Below are positions 26,044 through 33,990 of a stretch of 64,000 bases of DNA, in pieces. Each line of letters opens with the position of its first letter. The first letter of the stretch is position 1. The stretch is from an uncultured Clostridia bacterium. GTDB lineage: Bacteria > Bacillota > Clostridia > Lachnospirales > Anaerotignaceae. Both the position numbers and the translations under genes were made by a program. The DNA is taken from the NCBI GenBank assembly GCA_910587195.1, contig CAJUKL010000005.1:1-64000 (forward strand), in the 5' to 3' direction. The notes below the pieces were generated by a model. The model did no database searches and was not told the DNA's origin. It saw nothing but the letters and a program-made list of their open reading frames with translations.

Positions 26044-27523
26044 AAAAGCAGGTGTTTATGCAAGAATTTCTAAAGAAGATATTAGAAAAAAACATTCAGA
26101 AAGCATTGAAAATCAAAAAAGATTAGCACAACTTTATGTTCAAAATAGTGAAGATGATATTGAAATTGTTTCTTATTATATTGATGATGGTAAAACAGGC
26201 ACCATTACAGACAGACCAGCCTATCAACAGTTATTGGAGGATGCTAAAAATAAAAAAATAAATATGATAATTGTAAAAGATTTTTCTCGCCTAAGTAGAG
26301 ATTCTGTAGACGCTTTAAAGTTTATAGAATATGATATTCAAGCCCTAGATATTCGATTTGTATCGTTAGGGGAGGGATTTGACAGTTTATATTCTCAAAA
26401 AGATGATTTAAAAATGGCATTTTTAGCTGTATTAAATAGCACTTATCCAGCAGATATATCTCGGAAAGTTTCTATGAGTTTGGACATTAAAAGGCAAGAT
26501 GGAAAATTTGTAGGAGCATTTGCACCCTATGGCTACCAAAAAGATAAAAATAATAAATATTTACTTGTTATAGATGAACCAGCTGCAACCATTGTTCGAA
26601 AAATATTTTATTTATTTTTAAAGGGAATGTCAAAGCAATCTATTGCAATCTATCTAAATGAATCTGGTATTTGCTGCCCAACAGAATATAAAAAAGCAAA
26701 TCATTCTCAATATCAACCTGCCCAAAAAAATTATCCTTTTTTTGTTTGGACCTATTCCACAATACATAAAATACTTTCCAATGAAGTTTATATTGGAAAC
26801 TTGATACAGAAAAAAACGAAACTAATAAAAGTATTTGAAAATGACAAAAGCCGAAAAAAAAAGGTACCGATTGAAACAGGAAAAGAGATTAAAATAGAAC
26901 AAACACATCAACCAATCATTGATAAAAAAACGTTTGAACAAGTACAACAGCTTTTAAAAAAAAGAAGAAGAACTATAAAAAAGAAAGAAAATGTAGCATT
27001 ATTTTCAGGAATATTACAATGCTGTCATTGTAAAAAACCGTTATATCAATATTATAGCAAAAATGCAAAAAATGAAAAAATATATTATTACCGTTGTAGC
27101 AGTTATAAAAATGCTCCTAATATTGCCTGTACTCCTCACACTATAAAAGAAAAAGATTTGATTGATATATTGCAATATCTATTAAATCTATTATTTTTTC
27201 TCTTTTTAGAAAAAAATTTAGAAGAAAAAAATATTGCAGAAAATAAATCATTTCTACAAAAACAACTAGAACAGGAACAAAAAAAATATGCTGAAGGAAA
27301 AAAAAGATTATTGCAGGCTTTTGCTAATGGCATTATAGAACAGCAAGATATTTTAACCTACCAAGAGCAATCACAAAAAAAGATACAAAAAATAAAAAAA
27401 AGTTGTTTTAAAAAGCAGGAATTAAACCATATTTTATTACATTATTTTGTAGATACTATTATAATAGAAGAAGATAAAAAAATAACAATTTCTTTTTCTT
27501 TTTGTTCTCCATTTTTGTTTTGA
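26030..27523 (+). CDS. large serine recombinase (SpoIVCA/CisA-like) of the pdaB element
   Basis: A 497-residue site-specific recombinase, the same size class as SpoIVCA, which excises the B. subtilis skin element. The resolvase catalytic domain (about 5-150) has the nucleophile S14 in 'YARIS' and arginines R87 and R90 in 'FSRLSRD'. A recombinase domain (about 165-270) precedes a zinc ribbon (Cys at 331, 334, 356 and after, 'CCHCKKPL' ... 'YRCSSYK'). A Lys/Glu-rich coiled coil (about 390-460) follows. The GTG at 26030 is chosen because CGGAGGG lies seven bases upstream. The longer frame from 25949 would overlap pdaB. No promoter separates it from pdaB, so it is probably transcribed from the pdaB promoter. 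Confidence 0.92.
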   Translation: MKDIRKAGVYARISKEDIRKKHSESIENQKRLAQLYVQNSEDDIEIVSYYIDDGKTGTITDRPAYQQLLEDAKNKKINMIIVKDFSRLSRDSVDALKFIEYDIQALDIRFVSLGEGFDSLYSQKDDLKMAFLAVLNSTYPADISRKVSMSLDIKRQDGKFVGAFAPYGYQKDKNNKYLLVIDEPAATIVRKIFYLFLKGMSKQSIAIYLNESGICCPTEYKKANHSQYQPAQKNYPFFVWTYSTIHKILSNEVYIGNLIQKKTKLIKVFENDKSRKKKVPIETGKEIKIEQTHQPIIDKKTFEQVQQLLKKRRRTIKKKENVALFSGILQCCHCKKPLYQYYSKNAKNEKIYYYRCSSYKNAPNIACTPHTIKEKDLIDILQYLLNLLFFLFLEKNLEEKNIAENKSFLQKQLEQEQKKYAEGKKRLLQAFANGIIEQQDILTYQEQSQKKIQKIKKSCFKKQELNHILLHYFVDTIIIEEDKKITISFSFCSPFLF

Positions 27524-27548
27524 AAATAAATGAAAAATATGCTATACT
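27520..27548 (+). promoter_or_regulatory. SigA promoter for the PHP gene
   Basis: TTGAAA (27520-27525), a 17-bp spacer and TATACT (27543-27548). The -35 overlaps the recombinase stop codon, so the downstream core genes do not depend on the pdaB promoter. Confidence 0.75.
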
Positions 27549-27586
27549 TAATAAAAGAAAAAAGGATTGAAAAGAGATGAAAATTG

Positions 27587-28303
27587 ATGAAATATGTTGC
27601 AGATATTCATACACATTCTGTTATCAGTCAACATGCATATAGCACAATAGATGAAAATGCAAAAGCAGCAAAAGAAAAAGGATTAAAATTGATTGCGATG
27701 ACAGACCATACACCTGGCATGAAAAATACAGCTCCTAGAGCTTTTTTTACAAATTATCATGTTTTGCCTCATGTTCTACATGGTGTAGAATTATTACATG
27801 GTGCCGAATTAAATATTATGGATTATAATGGTACTATTGATTTGCAGGAAGATATTTTAAAAACATTGGATATTGCGATTGCTAGTTTACATCCTCCTTG
27901 TATTTCTTTTGGCACAGAAGAAGAAAATACAAGAGCATGTATCAAAGCAATGGAAAATCCCTTTGTAGATATTTTAGGACACCCTGGTGACCCAAGATAT
28001 CCGATTGATGTTAAAAAAATTGTGCAAACCTCAAAAGAAACAAATTGTTTACTAGAAATCAACAACGCTTCTCTTACGCCAGACGGCTTTAGAAAAGGAA
28101 GTGACGTTGTTGTAGAAAAAATATTGCGTTATGCTATGGAATATGGAGTATCTGTTGTATTAGGAAGTGATGCACATTTTTATACACAAATAGGAGATTT
28201 TACTTACTGTCAATCCTTGTTAGAAAAACTTCATTTTCCAGAAAAATTGATTGTTAATACTTCTGTCGAAAAATTAAAAAAGGCATTAAAAAGAAATCAA
28301 TAA
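27587..28303 (+). CDS. PHP-domain phosphatase (YcdX-like)
   Basis: A 238-residue PHP-fold metal-dependent phosphoesterase. 'DIHTHSVIS' and 'HAYSTIDE' at the N-terminus, 'MTDHTPGM' (about 34-41), a later 'HGAELNIMD', 'ILGHPGDPR' and 'LGSDAHF' near the end supply the trinuclear metal ligands of the YcdX group. The physiological substrate is not known. ATG 27587 or TTG 27584 could be the start; the ribosome binding site is weak. It leads the PHP-yerC-pcrA-ligA cluster, which appears to be ordinary clostridial core DNA although it lies inside the pdaB element. Confidence 0.85.
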   Translation: MKYVADIHTHSVISQHAYSTIDENAKAAKEKGLKLIAMTDHTPGMKNTAPRAFFTNYHVLPHVLHGVELLHGAELNIMDYNGTIDLQEDILKTLDIAIASLHPPCISFGTEEENTRACIKAMENPFVDILGHPGDPRYPIDVKKIVQTSKETNCLLEINNASLTPDGFRKGSDVVVEKILRYAMEYGVSVVLGSDAHFYTQIGDFTYCQSLLEKLHFPEKLIVNTSVEKLKKALKRNQ

Positions 28304-28312
28304 CTTCTTTAC

Positions 28313-28341
28313 TTTAACACTTTAGAATGTTACTATATAAT
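28313..28341 (+). promoter_or_regulatory. SigA promoter for yerC
   Basis: TTTAAC (28313-28318), a 17-bp spacer and TATAAT (28336-28341), 33 bp before the yerC start. Confidence 0.6.
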
Positions 28342-28373
28342 TAGAAAAAGAATGTAAAGAAGGTGTATTTTGG

Positions 28374-28676
28374 ATGAATGTAAAAATTAAAAATCCCTCT
28401 ACAGATAAATTGTTTCAATATATCTTATCCATGGAAACGATTGAAGAATGTTACCAACTTTTTGAAGACCTATGTACTGTCCACGAAATACATGCTATTG
28501 CACAACGTATGGAAGTAGCAGAAATGCTTGATAGTAAATGTACTTATGTAGAAATTGCAGCCAAAACGGGTGCTTCTACTGCAACAATTAGTCGTGTGAA
28601 TAGAGCTTTGACGTATGGTACAGATGGGTATAAATTAGCGATTGACCGAGTAAAACAAAAAGAGAAAAATTACTAA
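28374..28676 (+). CDS. YerC/YecD family TrpR-like DNA-binding protein
   Basis: A 100-residue all-helical protein of the TrpR-related YerC/YecD family. 'YILSMETIEECYQLFEDLCTV' leads into the helix-turn-helix 'YVEIAAKTGASTATISRVNRAL' (about 62-83), nearly matching TrpR's recognition region. The regulated genes are unknown. In B. subtilis yerC lies close to pcrB-pcrA-ligA, and the same neighbourhood is kept here. The start follows GAAGG ten bases upstream. A terminator separates it from pcrA. Confidence 0.9.
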   Translation: MNVKIKNPSTDKLFQYILSMETIEECYQLFEDLCTVHEIHAIAQRMEVAEMLDSKCTYVEIAAKTGASTATISRVNRALTYGTDGYKLAIDRVKQKEKNY

Positions 28677-28682
28677 AAATAA

Positions 28683-28712
28683 AGGGAGGTTATACTGCCT
28701 TCCTCTTTTTTT
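28683..28712 (+). terminator. intrinsic terminator after yerC
   Basis: AGGGAGG pairs with CCTTCCT (one GU pair) around an 8-nt loop, followed by CTTTTTTTG. It may be leaky, because no clear separate promoter for pcrA was found. Confidence 0.65.
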
Positions 28713-28743
28713 GTTTTAAAAAGAATAGGAGAAAATAAAAGTT

Positions 28744-30975
28744 ATGATAAATTTTGAACAGTTAAATAATATGCAGCAAAAAGCAGTGTTACAAATAGAT
28801 GGGCCTGTGTTAGTTTTAGCAGGTGCAGGTTCTGGAAAAACGGGAGCATTAACCGTACGTATTGCCCACATGATAGAGCAAGGTATTTGTCCTTGGAATA
28901 TTTTTGCCATTACTTTTACCAACAAAGCAGCAAAAGAAATGAGAGAAAGAGTCAATACATTGGTTGGAGAAGATGCAAAAGATGTTTGGGTAAGCACATT
29001 TCATTCCACTTGTGTTAGAATTTTAAGAAGTGAAATTCATCACTTGGATTTTAATCGTCATTTCTCTATCTATGATTCTGATGACCAAGATAAATTATTA
29101 AAAGATTGTTTTAAAAAACTCAATTTTGATTTATCTGATAAAATGTATTCTATTAAATTTGCAAAAGTAATGATTTCCAAGCAAAAAGAAGAACTGATTA
29201 GCTGGGAAGAATATGCAAAAAACGTTGACAAAAATAATTTAAAAGAGGTAAAAACAGCAAAAGTATATCAGATATATCAATCTATGTTAAAAGAAAACAA
29301 TGCATTGGATTTTGATGATTTAATTTATAAAACAGTGTTATTATTTCAACAGCATCCAGAGGTACTGGAAAAATATCAAAATCGTTTCCGTTATATTATG
29401 GTAGATGAATATCAGGATACCAATACAGCACAATATATGTTTGTAAAGTTATTGGCAGAAAAATATCAAAACATTTGCGTAGTAGGAGATGATGACCAAA
29501 GTATTTATGGCTGGCGTGGTGCGAACATCAGAAACATATTGGAGTTTGAAAGAGATTTTAAAGATACCAAAATTATTAAACTAGAGCAAAATTATCGTTC
29601 TACAAAAACAATATTAGAATCTGCAAATGCCGTAATCCATAACAATATTACAAGAAGGTCAAAAACACTTTGGACAGAAAATGAAAAGGGAAATAAAATT
29701 TGTCTTTATAAAGCAGAAAATGAGTATGATGAAAGTCGTTTTATTTCAGAAAAAATTGAAAATTTAAAAAAACAAGGTAAGAGTTATAATGAAATTGCGG
29801 TATTATATCGCAATAATTCACAATCTCGAACTATTGAAGACCAACTGATAAAAAAATCAATTCCATATCGTCTTTTTGGTGGGCTTCGTTTTTATGAAAG
29901 AAAAGAAATCAAAGATGTAATTTGTTATTTAAAAGTATTATCCAATCCAGCAGATACAGTTGCTATTTCCAGAATTATTAATGTTCCTAAAAGGGGAATT
30001 GGAGATACTTCGATTGAAAAAATCAATACATTTGTAATAGAAAATAATATGACATTTTATGAGGCTTTGGCTCATTTAGAAGAAATGCCAGAGTTAAAAA
30101 CAAGAGCCAAAAGATTTCAAGAGTTTTATGAATTGATAGAAAAATTAAGAGAAGATGCGCAAATGCTTTCAGTTGTTGATTTAATAGATTCTATTCTAAA
30201 ACGTTCTGGATATTTGCAATCTTTACAAGAAGAAGCTACAGATGATGCATTTGATAGAATCGAAAATATAAATGAGTTGATAAGTAAAGCAGCAGAATAT
30301 GAAAAACAAAATCCAGATGGTGGACTTTCTGGATTTTTAGAAGATATTGCATTAGTAGCAGATGTTGATAATTATAATGAAGATGATGGTAATGTTGCAT
30401 TGATGACATTGCATACTGCAAAAGGATTAGAATTTAATTATGTGTTTATGATTGGTATGGAAGAAAGAATTTTCCCTAGTTATAACAGTGTGATGTATGG
30501 CGGTACAAAAGAGATAGAAGAAGAAAGAAGATTGTGTTATGTAGGCATTACAAGAGCAAAACAAGAATTATTTTTATCTTATACAAAAACAAGAATGCAA
30601 CATGGTATGACACAAAGGAATACCCCTTCTCGTTTTTTAAATGAACTGCCAAAAGAATTGCTTGAAATTCCTGTACGTCCTATGTCTGCTGCTGCAAAAG
30701 AATATGCTTTAAAAACAAAAATGAGAATTAAACCAACTTTTACAAGACCCAATCCCTATGGTATGGCAAAACCAAAAACTGATTTACCTTCTCCTAAAAA
30801 TATTGTACTTGACTTTAAAGAAGGGGATAAAGTACGTGCACCAAAATATGGAATTGGAACAGTAAAATCAATTTTGCCCGGTGGAGCTGATTTTGAAGTA
30901 GAAGTTTCTTTTGGCGCAAAAGGAGTTAAAAAATTTATGGCAGGACTTTCTAAACTAAAAAAAGTAGAAGAATAA
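28744..30975 (+). CDS. pcrA: PcrA DNA helicase (UvrD/Rep family)
   Basis: A 743-residue superfamily 1A 3'-5' helicase, essential in B. subtilis for clearing RecA filaments and transcription-replication conflicts. Visible motifs are Walker A 'GAGSGKT' (27-33), 'AITFTNKAAKEMRER' (Ia), 'VDEYQDTN' (II, about 220-227), 'GDDDQSIYGWRGA' (III), 'EQNYRS' (IV), 'TLHTAKGLEFNYVF' (V) and 'RRLCYVGITRAK' (VI). The C-terminal Tudor-like RNA-polymerase-binding segment is 'GDKVRAPKYGIGTV'. Length and motifs are complete. AGGAGA lies about 12 bases before the ATG. LigA starts 12 bp downstream. It lies inside the pdaB element, an odd place for an essential gene. Confidence 0.96.
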   Translation: MINFEQLNNMQQKAVLQIDGPVLVLAGAGSGKTGALTVRIAHMIEQGICPWNIFAITFTNKAAKEMRERVNTLVGEDAKDVWVSTFHSTCVRILRSEIHHLDFNRHFSIYDSDDQDKLLKDCFKKLNFDLSDKMYSIKFAKVMISKQKEELISWEEYAKNVDKNNLKEVKTAKVYQIYQSMLKENNALDFDDLIYKTVLLFQQHPEVLEKYQNRFRYIMVDEYQDTNTAQYMFVKLLAEKYQNICVVGDDDQSIYGWRGANIRNILEFERDFKDTKIIKLEQNYRSTKTILESANAVIHNNITRRSKTLWTENEKGNKICLYKAENEYDESRFISEKIENLKKQGKSYNEIAVLYRNNSQSRTIEDQLIKKSIPYRLFGGLRFYERKEIKDVICYLKVLSNPADTVAISRIINVPKRGIGDTSIEKINTFVIENNMTFYEALAHLEEMPELKTRAKRFQEFYELIEKLREDAQMLSVVDLIDSILKRSGYLQSLQEEATDDAFDRIENINELISKAAEYEKQNPDGGLSGFLEDIALVADVDNYNEDDGNVALMTLHTAKGLEFNYVFMIGMEERIFPSYNSVMYGGTKEIEEERRLCYVGITRAKQELFLSYTKTRMQHGMTQRNTPSRFLNELPKELLEIPVRPMSAAAKEYALKTKMRIKPTFTRPNPYGMAKPKTDLPSPKNIVLDFKEGDKVRAPKYGIGTVKSILPGGADFEVEVSFGAKGVKKFMAGLSKLKKVEE

Positions 30976-30987
30976 GGAGTTTTGACA

Positions 30988-32946
30988 ATGGAAAGAATGA
31001 AAGAACTGATTGTATTATTAAATAAAGCAGCTTATGCATATTATCAAGAAGATAAAGAAATTATGTCTGATCATGAATATGACATCTTATATGATGAGTT
31101 ATTACAGTTAGAAAAAGAAACAAATACTGTTTTAGCAAATAGTCCTACTCAAAAAGTAGGTTATACAGTAATGAGCAATTTAACCAAAATAAAACATGAA
31201 GTTCCCATTCTTTCTTTGGATAAAACAAAAGAAATAGAGAAATTAAAAAGTTTTTTGGAAGAACAAAAAGGAATCCTTTCTTGGAAATTAGATGGATTAA
31301 CGATTGTATTAACATATCAAAAAGGAAAATTAGTACAAGCAGTAACTAGAGGAAATGGAACCGTAGGAGAAGATGTCACTCATAATGCAAGAGTATTTCA
31401 AAATGTCCCTTTAAAAATTCCTTATCAAAAAGAACTTGTGATTCGAGGGGAGGGGATTATTCCTTTTTCAGAATTTAAAAAAATCAATGATTCTTTAGAA
31501 GAAGGGGAAAGCTATAAAAATCCAAGAAACTTGTGCAGCGGTTCTGTAAGACAATTAAATAGTGAAATTGCTGCTAAAAGAAAAATTTTCTTTTATGCCT
31601 TTACTTTAGCAAAAGCAGAAGATATTAACTTTAAAGATTCTAAAAGAAAACAATTAGAATGGCTTACACAAATGGGATTTACTGTTGTAGAACATTATGA
31701 AGTAACAGAAAATACTGTAGAAGAAACAGTGCAAAAGTTTCAAAAAAATGTTGCAGAAAATGACTTTGCATCAGACGGACTTGTATTAACCTATGACAGT
31801 ATTTCCTATAGCGAAAACTTAGGAACAACTTCTAAATTTCCAAAAGATTCTATTGCATTTAAGTGGGCAGATGAAATGGCAGAAACTACATTATTGAACA
31901 TTATTTGGAATACTTCCCGTACAGGATTAATAAATCCGATTGCTGTTTTTAAACCAGTAGAATTAGAAGGCTCTACAGTAAGCAGGGCAAGTGTACACAA
32001 CGTGAGTATGTTAGAAAAATTAAAGCTGGGAATAGGAGATAAAATCAAAGTTTATAAAGCAAACATGATTATTCCTCAAATTGCAGAAAATTTAACACAA
32101 AAAAATAATATTGAAATTCCTAAATATTGTTTTGTTTGTGGTGGTGAAACAGAGATTCGTGCTTTAAAAGATGGAAAAGCATTATATTGTACTAATCCAA
32201 ATTGTCAAGCACAGCAAATTCGTTCTCTTTGTCATTTTGTTTCAAGAGATGCTATGAATATAGAAGGACTTTCAGAAGAAACTTTGAAAAAATTTGTAGA
32301 AAAAGAATTTATAAAAGATTATACAGATATATTTTGCTTGGAACAATATTGCGATATTATTAAAAACATGGAAGGGTTTGGAAATCGTTCTTATCAAAAG
32401 CTCATAGAGTCTATTGAAAAATCTAAAATTGCAGCACTCCCTAATTTCATTTATGCTTTAGGTATCAATCATGTAGGACTTAGCAATGCAAAATTATTAT
32501 GCAAAAATTTTAACTATGATTTAGAAGAAATAAAAAAAGCAAAGGAAGAAGAACTTGTTGAAATTGAAGGTTTTGGAGAAATTATTGCACACAGCATTTA
32601 TCAATATTTTCATAATGAAAAAGATATGGAATTATTACAAAAGGTATTGCAATATATTACATTTACAGAACCAGAAGAAGCAGAGCAAGAAAACTTGCGT
32701 TTGCATCAATTAAGTTTTGTTATCACAGGGGATTTAAAACAATTTGCAAACCGTAAAGAATTGCAAAAAAAAATAGAATATCTGGGTGGAAAAGTGACAA
32801 ACAGTGTCACAAAAAAAACAACTTGCTTAATAAATAATGATACAACTTCTAATTCCTCTAAAAATAAAAAAGCAAAAGAATTAGAAATACCCATTTTAGA
32901 TGAAAATGAATTTATAAAAAAATATCTTTCCACACCAGAATTGTAA
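30988..32946 (+). CDS. ligA: NAD-dependent DNA ligase LigA
   Basis: A 652-residue bacterial replicative DNA ligase. The adenylation lysine is K100 in 'SWKLDGLT' (KxDG). 'TRGNGTVGEDVTHNA' and 'FKWADE' belong to the nucleotidyltransferase core. The OB fold, a Cys4 zinc finger ('CFVCGG' ... 'CTNPNCQAQ', about 385-410), HhH repeats ('EGFG' motifs) and a C-terminal BRCT domain (about 575-650) complete the enzyme. The ATG at 30988 is preferred to the in-frame TTG at 30982 because AAGGAG (30974-30979) is eight bases upstream. It is co-transcribed with pcrA. No second ligase is seen in the window, so excision of the surrounding element would remove it. Confidence 0.95.
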   Translation: MERMKELIVLLNKAAYAYYQEDKEIMSDHEYDILYDELLQLEKETNTVLANSPTQKVGYTVMSNLTKIKHEVPILSLDKTKEIEKLKSFLEEQKGILSWKLDGLTIVLTYQKGKLVQAVTRGNGTVGEDVTHNARVFQNVPLKIPYQKELVIRGEGIIPFSEFKKINDSLEEGESYKNPRNLCSGSVRQLNSEIAAKRKIFFYAFTLAKAEDINFKDSKRKQLEWLTQMGFTVVEHYEVTENTVEETVQKFQKNVAENDFASDGLVLTYDSISYSENLGTTSKFPKDSIAFKWADEMAETTLLNIIWNTSRTGLINPIAVFKPVELEGSTVSRASVHNVSMLEKLKLGIGDKIKVYKANMIIPQIAENLTQKNNIEIPKYCFVCGGETEIRALKDGKALYCTNPNCQAQQIRSLCHFVSRDAMNIEGLSEETLKKFVEKEFIKDYTDIFCLEQYCDIIKNMEGFGNRSYQKLIESIEKSKIAALPNFIYALGINHVGLSNAKLLCKNFNYDLEEIKKAKEEELVEIEGFGEIIAHSIYQYFHNEKDMELLQKVLQYITFTEPEEAEQENLRLHQLSFVITGDLKQFANRKELQKKIEYLGGKVTNSVTKKTTCLINNDTTSNSSKNKKAKELEIPILDENEFIKKYLSTPEL

Positions 32947-32960
32947 TATATTTATTTCCA

Positions 32961-32989
32961 TTGCTTTTTGTCGAAAAATACAGTAAAAT
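32961..32989 (+). promoter_or_regulatory. promoter of the stalk-domain gene with an embedded Spo0A box
   Basis: TTGCTT (32961-32966), a 17-bp spacer and TAAAAT (32984-32989). The spacer begins with TTTGTCGAA (32967-32975), the consensus Spo0A (0A) box. That position would suit repression or class-II regulation by Spo0A~P. Confidence 0.55.
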
Positions 32990-33015
32990 AATAGCATAAA
33001 AAGGAGGGAAAAGAT

Positions 33016-33933
33016 ATGAAAAAAATAGCACTTGTCCTGTCCATTACATTATTTACAAATATTGTAGGAAATATAGCATATGCGCAATCCCCATATACCA
33101 TTAATGAAACAACTATCAATGGTTTACATGCTGGAAATCGTCAAGCACAAGTAAAAAATATTATTCTTACAGAACCTGCAGCAGGTCTTTTTGAAAAAGA
33201 TAAAACCATTTATTTAAAAGTAGATAGGCTGATTTTTGAAGAAGATGCAACAGTAGAAGTTATAAAAGGAAATATTAAAATCAAAAAGATAGAAACAGAT
33301 GGAGATATTTTAAAATTAACGATTGAAAAAGCAAGTTCTGAAGCATCTGAAATAAAAATTTCTAATATACAATTCTATTTAGATGGAAATTTAGCAGATG
33401 GTACTTATGATTTAGATATTATTACTGAAGAAAGTGAAGCATATCCTAACAATGTGTTTGGTGGCTTTTATGAACAAAGTACAAAAAAAGGAAATAATGC
33501 TACCGCATCTATCATATTGATAAAAGATTTTGTTACAATTAGTACAACACCAAGAGATAAAAAACAAAATGTTATCAATAGGAATATTGTTTCTATTCCT
33601 ATATCAGAACAAAATACAGAAGTAGCATATCAATTAAATGGAACCATTATGCTACCATTACGTGCTATTACAGAAAGTTTATCTGATAAAGCAGTAGTGC
33701 AATGGGATGATGCTACAAAAACAGTTGTAATTCGTTATGGACAGCGAATAGCTAGTATGACAGTTGGCAGTAATAAAATGAATTTTAATGGTGTTATAAC
33801 GCCGATGAAAGCAGCACCAGAAATAAAAGATGACCGAGTTTTTATTCCTGTGGAAGATTTAGCATACCTTTTTGGAATTAACGAAAATAGAATTCAATGG
33901 AATCCGGAAACAATGACCATTACATTGCATTAA
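33016..33933 (+). CDS. secreted protein with C-terminal copper-amine-oxidase-N (stalk) domain
   Basis: A 305-residue exported protein. A signal peptide (1-24, cut near 'IAYA-QS') is followed by a beta-rich N-terminal region (about 30-175) of unknown fold. The C-terminal stalk domain (about 195-305) has 'NGTIMLPLRAITESL' and 'VQWDDATKTVVI', repeated as 'DRVFIPVEDLAYLFG' and 'IQWNPETMTITL'. These domains are common on clostridial surface and secreted proteins, probably for wall or polymer binding, and do not imply amine oxidase activity. GGAGGG precedes the ATG. The Spo0A box in its promoter suggests stationary-phase control. A second stalk-domain protein is encoded at 50-51 kb. Confidence 0.85.
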   Translation: MKKIALVLSITLFTNIVGNIAYAQSPYTINETTINGLHAGNRQAQVKNIILTEPAAGLFEKDKTIYLKVDRLIFEEDATVEVIKGNIKIKKIETDGDILKLTIEKASSEASEIKISNIQFYLDGNLADGTYDLDIITEESEAYPNNVFGGFYEQSTKKGNNATASIILIKDFVTISTTPRDKKQNVINRNIVSIPISEQNTEVAYQLNGTIMLPLRAITESLSDKAVVQWDDATKTVVIRYGQRIASMTVGSNKMNFNGVITPMKAAPEIKDDRVFIPVEDLAYLFGINENRIQWNPETMTITLH

Positions 33934-33940
33934 AACAAGT

Positions 33941-33971
33941 AGCACAAAGAATAAATTCTTTGTGCTTTTCT
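33941..33971 (+). terminator. intrinsic terminator
   Basis: AGCACAAAGAA pairs with TTCTTTGTGCT around a TAAA loop, then TTTCT. Confidence 0.8.
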
Positions 33972-33990
33972 GCAAGGGGGAAAGAATGAA

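Noticed and set aside
28264..28270. Second Spo0A box (TGTCGAA) upstream of yerC
   Set aside because: It lies inside the PHP coding region, encodes conserved-frame residues and is more than 40 bp from the yerC promoter; a chance match is likely.
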